DNA from: Gammaproteobacteria bacterium
GTDB taxonomy: Bacteria; Pseudomonadota; Gammaproteobacteria; UBA6429; Thiohalophilaceae
Length of the DNA: 11,661 nucleotides
Assembly (NCBI GenBank): GCA_030593785.1
Contig: JAUVGM010000032.1
Location: 1 to 11,661, forward strand
Direction of reading: 5' to 3'
A program made the position numbers and the translations under genes. The notes under the pieces are model-generated. The model made no database searches, was not told the DNA's origin, and worked only from the letters and a program-made list of their open reading frames with translations. Positions 6,564 to 11,661 of this stretch are shown here, in pieces; position 1 is the stretch's first letter, and each line of letters opens with the position of its first letter.

Positions 6564-7252
6564 TGATGTTTGATGCTTTATTTGGCTATAATTATACTCG
6601 GCGTAAATTACTCAAAAAAACAAACTCAACGGTTATGCAGGAGTTTCTGTCGAACCCATTCCCAAATAAAAAAGAATTAATTACTAATATAAATATAGTT
6701 TCACTTGACTTTGAAACGACAGGCCTGGATATAAAAAAAGACAGGGTTATTAGTATTGGAACTGTAAATATTGAGCATTTAGGTATTAATTTAGAGTCAA
6801 GTTCACATCAGCTAATAAATGCAAATAAAAAACTACCTGAATCAAGTGTAGTGATTCATCAGATAACAGATACACAATTAACTGATGCAATGAGTATCGA
6901 GGTTGCACTTCCAATTTTACTTAAGAAATTAAGTGGGAAGACTATGTTAGCTCATAATGCCAAGATTGAACTTGGTTTTATTAATAAGATGTGTCAGGAG
7001 TTATATGGTTCTAATTTTATAATTCCTGTCATTGATACACAGTATTTGGCACAGCGAAGTTTAGAGAGACAAAATAAGATATCGAAGAGTAAAGAGTTAC
7101 GTTTGTTTAACTTAAGAAAGTCATACAATATGCCAGCATATAAAGCACATAATGCATTGATGGATGCAATTGCTACTGCAGAGTTATTTCTAGCAATGAT
7201 CACTAAAATCTCACCGGGTAATAAAGCCTGCCTTAGAGATTTTCTGTCTTAG
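6563..7252 (+). CDS. DEDDh-type 3'-5' exonuclease domain protein (DnaQ/PolC-epsilon-like fold)
   Basis: This 229-residue protein is predicted to remove nucleotides from a 3' end. After an N-terminal extension of about 45 residues, ExoI is LDFETTGL with D49 and E51. The ExoII region reads LAHNAKIELGFI, with Glu136 where DnaQ-like enzymes usually have Asp. ExoIII is AHNALMDAIATAELF, with H196 and D201. The start codon overlaps the upstream TAA (TAATG), AAGGA at 6551-6555 is the ribosome binding site, and an in-frame ATG three bases later is an alternative start. No polymerase is fused or adjacent, so this is unlikely to be the replicative epsilon subunit. The tight coupling to the DUF294 gene suggests the two proteins share a pathway. 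The substrate (DNA, RNA or a nucleotide signal) cannot be read from sequence. Confidence 0.88.
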   Translation: MMFDALFGYNYTRRKLLKKTNSTVMQEFLSNPFPNKKELITNINIVSLDFETTGLDIKKDRVISIGTVNIEHLGINLESSSHQLINANKKLPESSVVIHQITDTQLTDAMSIEVALPILLKKLSGKTMLAHNAKIELGFINKMCQELYGSNFIIPVIDTQYLAQRSLERQNKISKSKELRLFNLRKSYNMPAYKAHNALMDAIATAELFLAMITKISPGNKACLRDFLS

Positions 7253-7268
7253 ACATTAATCCCGTATT

Positions 7269-7706
7269 TTATTTTTTTGAATTGTTTGCTGATTTGTTGT
7301 TTGTTAGATTAAAAACTCGTTCAGCAATTTTGAAGGAAAATATATGAGTACAACTACGACCATTTAGTGCCTGATACAAAGCGAAGAGAAGAGATACAAT
7401 GAAAACTATTAAAATAACAGAGGTTGCTATTCCCATCATCTCTTTCGCTTCACTCGAAGCGATCCATTCTACTGAAATACCTAACATCAAGACTAAACTA
7501 ATTAACATAATCCATAATTGAATGCTGAAAGCGAGATCGGCTGTTTGTAGTGCTACTTTACTAACAGCGGGTCGGCTGGTACGAAAAATAAAAAAGAGTA
7601 TAAATGGCGTAATAGTGCTTGCCAGTGGATTAATGAATATTCCTGCAAGAGCGGCTAAAGGTGCAAGAGCCATGTATGAACGTTGAGTAGTGTCTTTTTG
7701 AGTCAT
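7269..7706 (-). CDS. Small membrane protein, DUF4870-like
   Basis: This 145-residue protein on the minus strand has hydrophobic stretches at about 12-40, 62-80 and 92-113, so it probably spans the inner membrane three or so times. The layout (short polar N-terminus, first hydrophobic pair, then VALQTADLAFSIQLWIMLIS and a final YQALNGRSCTHIFSFKI) resembles DUF4870/Tic20-like proteins, in which an ALNFQ-like stretch precedes the second helix. Function is unknown. It starts 22 bases after the Smr-domain gene, so both are probably on one transcript. No clear Shine-Dalgarno is visible. It converges on the exonuclease gene with only 16 bases between the two stops and no hairpin there. Family assignment is tentative, but the ORF's codon texture and membrane pattern look genuine. 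Confidence 0.65.
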   Translation of the reverse strand: MTQKDTTQRSYMALAPLAALAGIFINPLASTITPFILFFIFRTSRPAVSKVALQTADLAFSIQLWIMLISLVLMLGISVEWIASSEAKEMMGIATSVILIVFIVSLLFALYQALNGRSCTHIFSFKIAERVFNLTNNKSANNSKK

Positions 7707-7728
7707 AATTATATTATAAGTATTTTTA

Positions 7729-8301
7729 TTATTTTGTAGACTTTAAAATAACATAGATAGCACCAGTTCCGCCATCTTTTGGTTGAGCGGATGAAAAAGC
7801 AAGTACATCACTGTGTTGCGGTAACCAATAAGCTACATGTGTTTTTAGCACCGGAATTTTTCCATCTGATCGATAGCCTTTGCCATGAATTATATGAGCG
7901 TAACGTATGTGTTGTTTTCTACAGTCACCTAAAAATTCATAAATTGCTGCTTTTGCTTCAACTACGTTATAACCATGTAGATCCAATTCATATTCAATCG
8001 GTAAATCACCGCGACGAAGTTTTTTCAGTTGTTTTTGTTGGATCCCTGAGCGAGCAAAAAAAAGGACATCGTCAACTGCAGCATCACGTAAATCAACAGG
8101 ATCAGACATTGTGTTCATTTGAGTAGATTCTTCAGAATCAAAATAATCCTGGTTATGTCTCGGCTTGGGGGATGGTTTGTTTTTAACCGTTTCGATACGT
8201 TTTTCGGATATTAAAGGACGAACATCTGCAACTTCATCTCGAAAAGAACTCTGTTCTTCTTCGCTTATTTTATTGCTCTGCTTTGGTTTTTTAATCGACA
8301 T
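7729..8301 (-). CDS. smrA: Smr-domain endonuclease-like protein, SmrA/YdaL type
   Basis: This 190-residue cytosolic protein has an Smr domain at about 105-187. Visible motifs are LDLHG (106-110), IIHGKG (137-142) and GGTGAIYVIL (177-186). Smr domains related to the MutS2 C-terminus have nicking or RNA-cleaving activity, and E. coli SmrB acts on mRNA at collided ribosomes. The N-terminal SSFRDEVADVRPL resembles the LF-DAM-DVQPL segment that I recall from E. coli YdaL (SmrA), and the length is similar (187 there), so I favour SmrA over SmrB. A polar, low-complexity linker covers about 35-75. The gene is divergent from surE, with 105 bases between the two starts, and is followed by the DUF4870-like gene. 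No strong Shine-Dalgarno precedes its ATG. Confidence 0.88.
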   Translation of the reverse strand: MSIKKPKQSNKISEEEQSSFRDEVADVRPLISEKRIETVKNKPSPKPRHNQDYFDSEESTQMNTMSDPVDLRDAAVDDVLFFARSGIQQKQLKKLRRGDLPIEYELDLHGYNVVEAKAAIYEFLGDCRKQHIRYAHIIHGKGYRSDGKIPVLKTHVAYWLPQHSDVLAFSSAQPKDGGTGAIYVILKSTK

Positions 8302-8378
8302 GGACTATTCGTACTATGGGTAATTAGGTGCTTAGTGTACCATTAAGGTCAATTAATTTAAGTAGGTCGATTTCTTTT

Positions 8379-8384
8379 TATAGT
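8379..8384 (+). promoter_or_regulatory. Possible -10 element of the surE operon
   Basis: TATAGT matches five of six consensus bases and lies 22 bases before the preferred surE ATG, in the divergent gap with the Smr gene. The -35 candidates 15-17 bases upstream (such as TTAAGT) are poor. This is a weak prediction based on position. Confidence 0.25.
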
Positions 8385-8406
8385 CGTTTTATGTTTAGTG
8401 AAAAGT

Positions 8407-9180
8407 ATGCAAATTTTAGTTAGTAATGATGATGGTGTAGAAGCTCCTGGAATATTGGCTTTAAAAGATGGCCTGGAAAATATGGCTTCACTCATTTTAG
8501 TGGCTCCTGATCGTGATCGTAGTGGAGCAAGTAATTCACTGACATTAGACAGTCCAATCCGGGCAAAGAATGTCGCCGAAAATGTGATCAGTGTTGCCGG
8601 CACACCAACTGATTGTGTCCATCTGGCGCTAACGGGATTACTCGAAAATGAACCCGATATGGTCATTTCTGGTATTAATGCAGGTGCAAATATGGGGGAT
8701 GATGTCCTCTATTCAGGTACGGTTGCGGCTGCGATGGAAGGGCGGTTTTTGGGTTTACCCTCAATTGCTATTTCACTAGCAAGTAATGCAGATAATGCGA
8801 AGTTGACCCATTATGATACTGCAGTACAAGTCGCTCGTTTTCTTATCAAACGTCTTAAACATGCGCCTTTTCCTTCAAATACCATTCTCAATGTTAATGT
8901 CCCTGATTGCCCCTGGGATCAGGTTAAAGGCATCCAATCAACACGTTTAGGACATCGGCATAAAGCAGAACCCGTTATAAAAGAGAAGGATCCACGTGGG
9001 CGGGATATATTTTGGGTTGGCCCACCCGGTGCTGAACAAGATGCTGGAGAAGGGACTGATTTCTATGCCTTAAAAAATGGTTTTGTCTCAGTAACCCCTT
9101 TGCATGTTGATTTAACACGTCATGAAGCTCGAGATGGACTGGCAGACTGGCTCGAACAAGATATTACAGAATCAACATGA
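8407..9180 (+). CDS. surE: 5'/3'-nucleotidase SurE (survival protein)
   Basis: SurE is a divalent-metal-dependent phosphatase acting on nucleoside 5'- and 3'-monophosphates and short polyphosphate, associated with stationary-phase survival. From ATG 8407 the protein has 257 residues, beginning MQILVSNDDG like E. coli MRILLSNDDG. Metal-site residues are D8 and D9, S39 (RSGASNSLTL) and N91 (SGINAGANMGDDV). YSGTVAAAMEGR, GTPTDC and the C-terminal VSVTPLHVDLT are also typical. An upstream in-frame GTG at 8398 would add only three residues (MKS) and has no better ribosome site, so ATG 8407 is preferred. The stop overlaps the pcm start (ATGA), implying coupled translation. It is the first gene of the run leading to rpoS. 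Confidence 0.97.
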   Translation: MQILVSNDDGVEAPGILALKDGLENMASLILVAPDRDRSGASNSLTLDSPIRAKNVAENVISVAGTPTDCVHLALTGLLENEPDMVISGINAGANMGDDVLYSGTVAAAMEGRFLGLPSIAISLASNADNAKLTHYDTAVQVARFLIKRLKHAPFPSNTILNVNVPDCPWDQVKGIQSTRLGHRHKAEPVIKEKDPRGRDIFWVGPPGAEQDAGEGTDFYALKNGFVSVTPLHVDLTRHEARDGLADWLEQDITEST

Positions 9181-9830
9181 ATTATGACTTAAATGGTATT
9201 GGTATGACTTCACAACGTACGCGTGATCGCTTGATTCAGCGTTTACGCGAAGAAGGTATCCACGATGAAAATGTACTTGAGGTTATGCGCCAGACTCCAC
9301 GACATATCTTTGTTGATGAAGCCTTAGCAAGCCGTTCTTACGAAGATACCGCATTACCCATTGGTCATGGACAGACTATTTCTCAGCCCTATATTGTGGC
9401 CAGAATGACTGAATTGTTATTAGCAAATGGTCCTTTAGAACGGGTACTTGAAGTTGGCACAGGGTCAGGTTATCAAACGGCTATTTTATCCCCCTTTGTG
9501 GAACAGGTTTTCACCGTGGAACGCATTGCCCCATTATTAGAACAGGCAAAAGAAAAACACAGAGCATTAGGTCTGTCTAATATACGATACCTACTCAGCG
9601 ATGGAAGCTGGGGGTGGCAACAACATGCTCCATTTGATGCCATTATTGCAACTGCTGCGCCTGAAGAAATACCGCCTGAATTGACTGAGCAACTTGTCGA
9701 TGGTGGGCGCCTTATAATTCCTCATGGTAAGACTCAACAGAGATTGAGTGTCATCGAGCGTGATGGCGATACATTAAATACAACAGATTTTGATATGGTC
9801 AGTTTTGTACCATTGGTAAGGGAGAAGTAA
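9177..9830 (+). CDS. pcm: Protein-L-isoaspartate O-methyltransferase
   Basis: Pcm uses S-adenosylmethionine to methylate L-isoaspartyl residues formed in ageing proteins, starting their repair to aspartate. The product has 217 residues, slightly longer than the 208 of E. coli. The substrate-site segment PIGHGQTISQPYIVARM (61-77) is intact. Motif I for SAM binding is LEVGTGSGYQTA (91-102), followed by VFTVER, LSDGSWGW and FDAIIATAAPEEIP. GGRLIIPHG is near the end. ATG 9177 overlaps the surE stop by four bases. An in-frame ATG at residue 10 is a possible alternative, but the overlap favours the longer form. The surE-pcm pairing ahead of nlpD-rpoS is a widespread gammaproteobacterial arrangement linked to stationary phase. 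Confidence 0.97.
   Translation: MNYDLNGIGMTSQRTRDRLIQRLREEGIHDENVLEVMRQTPRHIFVDEALASRSYEDTALPIGHGQTISQPYIVARMTELLLANGPLERVLEVGTGSGYQTAILSPFVEQVFTVERIAPLLEQAKEKHRALGLSNIRYLLSDGSWGWQQHAPFDAIIATAAPEEIPPELTEQLVDGGRLIIPHGKTQQRLSVIERDGDTLNTTDFDMVSFVPLVREK
9818..9824 (+). promoter_or_regulatory. Ribosome binding site supporting a TTG start
   Basis: AAGGGAG inside the last pcm codons ends seven bases before TTG 9832. This spacing supports the TTG as initiator over the in-frame GTG at 9838 (13 bases) and ATG at 9850. Confidence 0.6.
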
Positions 9831-9831
9831 A

Positions 9832-10413
9832 TTGAGAGTGTTTTCACGTATGTACGAACTGGCAATGAAATGGTCTATACATCCATATGCACCTCGTTAT
9901 CTTGCTGGAATGAGCTTTGCTGAGTCTTCATTCTTTCCTGTGCCTGTCGATATCATGTTGGCACCAATGTCATTAGCAAAACCTGATAAAGCCTGGCGTT
10001 TTGCGTTTATCGCAACTCTTTTTTCAGTCCTTGGTGGTATTACCGGTTATTTTGTTGGTTATTTTGCAATGGATGTTCTTGAACCGTGGATACATACAGT
10101 TGGCTATTGGGAACGTTACCAACAAATTATTCTCTGGTTTGAAGAGTGGGGAATATGGATAGTTTTTATCGCTGGTTTTTCTCCTATTCCATATAAGCTC
10201 TTTACTATAACGGCGGGGGCACTGAGTATGGCGTTATTGCCCTTTATACTTATATCTATAGTAGCCCGAGCTGCACGTTTTTATGCCGTTTCGGGTTTGA
10301 TGTTATGGGGCGGTGAAAGCATGGAAGCTAAACTTAGAAAATATATGGATCTCATTGGTTGGGTTGTTTTCATTCTGGCTATCTTTGCTTATATTCTGCT
10401 TAAGTTATTTTAG
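9832..10413 (+). CDS. YqaA/VTT (DedA-related, SNARE-associated) family membrane protein
   Basis: This 193-residue inner-membrane protein belongs to the VTT/DedA-related superfamily, some members of which move or scramble lipids. The activity of YqaA-like members is not established. Conserved features are AESSFFPVPVD (30-40, with E31), GGITGYFVGY (68-77), AGFSPIPYKLFTITAGA (114-130) and RAARF (146-150). Hydrophobic segments lie at about 55-80, 108-145 and 172-192, and the E31-P-D and P-I-P-Y-K stretches are likely re-entrant. Translation probably starts at TTG 9832, one base after the pcm stop, given AAGGGAG at 9818-9824. GTG 9838 is an alternative. It lies inside the surE-to-rpoS run and ends nine bases before nlpD, so it is almost certainly in the same operon. 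Confidence 0.88.
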   Translation: MRVFSRMYELAMKWSIHPYAPRYLAGMSFAESSFFPVPVDIMLAPMSLAKPDKAWRFAFIATLFSVLGGITGYFVGYFAMDVLEPWIHTVGYWERYQQIILWFEEWGIWIVFIAGFSPIPYKLFTITAGALSMALLPFILISIVARAARFYAVSGLMLWGGESMEAKLRKYMDLIGWVVFILAIFAYILLKLF

Positions 10414-10422
10414 AATATATTT

Positions 10423-11175
10423 ATGTTGTCCAAATACTATAAACTCCTTTTATTATTTGTATTAATACTGCTGAACTCGGGTTGTTTTCGCTTTGTGAAA
10501 CATGAATCAGGGCGAGCATATAATTCGAGTTCATCCAGTAAAAATGTGACACATCACAGGGTAAAAGCAGGGGAGACCCTTTACTCTATAGCGTTTGAAT
10601 ATGGGCGTGATCATAGAGATGTTGCTCGTTGGAACAAGATTCGCAAGCCGTATACTATTTACCCGAAACAAAAGTTACGCATAATTCCAATAAGCAGTGA
10701 TAAAACAACAAAAAATAACACTTTTAAAACAGAAGCTATAATCTCAACGGGTAGAAAAATAATACCTGTTGAAAACAAGGTTCAATACGTTGCAAATTCA
10801 AAATTAAAATGGCGATGGCCCACACGAGGAAAGGTTGTAAGTACTTTTTCAATACGTGATCCAGGTCGTCGTGGTATTGATATCGTAGGAAGAAAGGGAC
10901 AACCTGTAAAATCGGCCGCAGCAGGATACGTTGTTTACCGTGGAAATGGATTGCGTGGCTATGGAAACCTGATTATCCTCAAGCACAATGAAACCTACTT
11001 CAGTGCCTATGCACACACGGAAAATGTGGTTGTAAAAGAGAACGAAAAGGTAAAGTTAGGGCAGAAGATTGCCGATATGGGTAATACAAATACAGATAAA
11101 ACAAAATTACACTTCGAAATTCGTCGTAACGGGAAACCAGTTAACCCTCTGAGGTACTTACCGAAGCGACACTAA
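10423..11175 (+). CDS. nlpD: NlpD-type lipoprotein, LysM plus degenerate LytM/M23 domain (amidase activator)
   Basis: NlpD is an outer-membrane-anchored periplasmic lipoprotein that activates the amidase AmiC to split septal peptidoglycan. The 250-residue product has a lysine-containing N-terminus, a hydrophobic core and the lipobox-like LNSGC with Cys21. The N at -3 is off consensus. A LysM domain covers about 45-88 (HRVKAGETLYSIAFEYG). A LytM/M23 domain runs from about 130 to 245, with GIDIVGRKGQ, GNGLRGYGNLIILKHN, SAYAHTE and LHFEIRRNGKPVNPLRYLP, very like E. coli NlpD. The first metal-site His of active LytM enzymes is replaced (RRGID), and the His before LH is Lys228's position (TKLH), so it is probably non-catalytic, as in E. 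coli NlpD. It is shorter than E. coli NlpD (379) because of a short linker. rpoS follows after 26 bases. Confidence 0.94.
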   Translation: MLSKYYKLLLLFVLILLNSGCFRFVKHESGRAYNSSSSSKNVTHHRVKAGETLYSIAFEYGRDHRDVARWNKIRKPYTIYPKQKLRIIPISSDKTTKNNTFKTEAIISTGRKIIPVENKVQYVANSKLKWRWPTRGKVVSTFSIRDPGRRGIDIVGRKGQPVKSAAAGYVVYRGNGLRGYGNLIILKHNETYFSAYAHTENVVVKENEKVKLGQKIADMGNTNTDKTKLHFEIRRNGKPVNPLRYLPKRH

Positions 11176-11201
11176 CTCGACCATAAGGTAGTAAAAGAAG
11201 T

Positions 11202-11661
11202 ATGGCGAAACAAAGCAATAAGAATAAAAAGAGCAACGCCAAGGGTGATGAAAATACCGAATCAGAAGACGTCTTATTACTTGATGAAGAAGATGTTGAA
11301 GAAGAAGCGGTAGAAAAAGAAGTCACCGATGATGAAAAAAAATTCACTCCAGGAACTATTCCTGCAAGCCAACTTGATGCCACACGCCTGTACCTTAACG
11401 AAATTGGATTCTCTCCATTACTCACCGCTGAAGAAGAAGTTTACTACTCACGCAAATTACTCAAAGGCGATGAGTCTGCACGTAAAAAAATGATTGAGTG
11501 TAATTTACGCCTGGTTGTGAAAATTTCTCGTCGCTATCTTAACCGTGGTTTAGCATTACTCGATTTAATTGAAGAAGGTAACCTTGGATTAATCCGTGCC
11601 GTCGAAAAATTTGATCCTGAACGTGGTTTTCGTTTCTCAACCTATGCAACCTGGTGGATTC
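11202..11661 (+). CDS. rpoS: RNA polymerase sigma factor RpoS (sigma-38), 3'-truncated by window edge
   Basis: RpoS directs RNA polymerase to stationary-phase and general-stress promoters. The frame from ATG 11202 is open to the window end, giving 153 codons plus one base of a gene that encodes about 330 residues in E. coli. The first 50 residues are lysine-rich, then strongly acidic. Region 1.2 is DATRLYLNEIGFSPLLTAEEEVYYSRKLLKGD. Region 2 is visible as CNLRLVVKISRRY, the core-binding DLIEEGNLGLIRAVEKFD and GFRFSTYATWWI, where the window stops. The DATxLYLxEIG form separates it from RpoD. The Shine-Dalgarno is unclear, AAGG at 11185-11188 or AGAAG next to the ATG. In enterics the main rpoS promoter lies inside nlpD. 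I could not identify an equivalent here. Confidence 0.96.
   Translation, partial: MAKQSNKNKKSNAKGDENTESEDVLLLDEEDVEEEAVEKEVTDDEKKFTPGTIPASQLDATRLYLNEIGFSPLLTAEEEVYYSRKLLKGDESARKKMIECNLRLVVKISRRYLNRGLALLDLIEEGNLGLIRAVEKFDPERGFRFSTYATWWI

Noticed and set aside
7253..7268. A shared bidirectional terminator in the convergent gap
   Set aside because: The 16-base gap is T-rich but contains no inverted repeat.
7779..8126. Plus-strand open frame of 115 codons
   Set aside because: It lies antisense to the Smr gene, which carries DLHG, HGKG and GGTG motifs. No family resemblance is seen in the plus-strand frame.
8362..8370. GTAGGTCGA resembling the GTAGGTCGGC repeat arm
   Set aside because: Only eight bases match, and there is no complementary half or hairpin nearby. 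A chance match is likely.
8398..8406. GTG at 8398 as the surE start
   Set aside because: It adds only MKS before the family-typical N-terminus, and no ribosome site is seen before it. ATG 8407 gives the expected MQILVSNDDG start.
11141..11425. Serine-rich minus-strand open frame over the nlpD end and rpoS start
   Set aside because: It is the antisense image of the acidic rpoS N-terminus. The rpoS frame shows clear sigma-factor motifs.

Overview
The window looks like chromosomal DNA of an AT-rich gammaproteobacterium. The strongest evidence is gene content and order. An ispD-ispF-truD block is followed, after an interruption, by surE-pcm-(yqaA-like)-nlpD-rpoS, a classic gammaproteobacterial neighbourhood, and the encoded proteins closely resemble E. 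coli IspD, TruD, SurE, NlpD and RpoS. The genus cannot be fixed from this sequence alone.

Region 1 (1-2273) is housekeeping. It holds the 3' part of ispD, a complete ispF overlapping it by one base, and truD. Between ispF and truD lies a 160-bp element bounded by perfect 10-bp inverted repeats that begin with GTAG, similar in design to REP/BIME palindromes. Region 2 (2274-2529) is a 256-bp gene-free leader with an exact 24-bp palindrome, an 18-bp palindrome and a repeated TTGTAATATT word. It precedes a two-gene Na+/solute symporter (small DUF4212 subunit plus large VC_2705-type subunit, probably for acetate or another monocarboxylate), which ends at a strong intrinsic terminator.

Region 3 (4698-7252) has two overlapping genes. 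One encodes a protein with a CNB-like domain, a CBS pair and a DUF294 nucleotidyltransferase. The other encodes a DEDDh-type exonuclease. They probably form a regulatory module linked to the symporter. Region 4 (7269-8301, minus strand) carries an Smr-domain endonuclease gene and a small DUF4870-like membrane protein gene. Region 5 (8407-end) is the stationary-phase and repair cluster: surE and pcm overlap, a YqaA-like membrane protein starts at TTG, then come nlpD and the first 153 codons of rpoS, cut by the window edge.

The cluster with most unexplained biology is the symporter/DUF294/exonuclease module sitting between truD and surE, which are often close together in related genomes. Its sensor domain lacks the usual cyclic-nucleotide signature, its nucleotidyltransferase motif looks intact, and its exonuclease has Glu in place of the usual ExoII Asp. 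The parts belong to known families. How they work together is not something the sequence proves. I see no CRISPR array, tRNA, rRNA, transposase gene or prophage.
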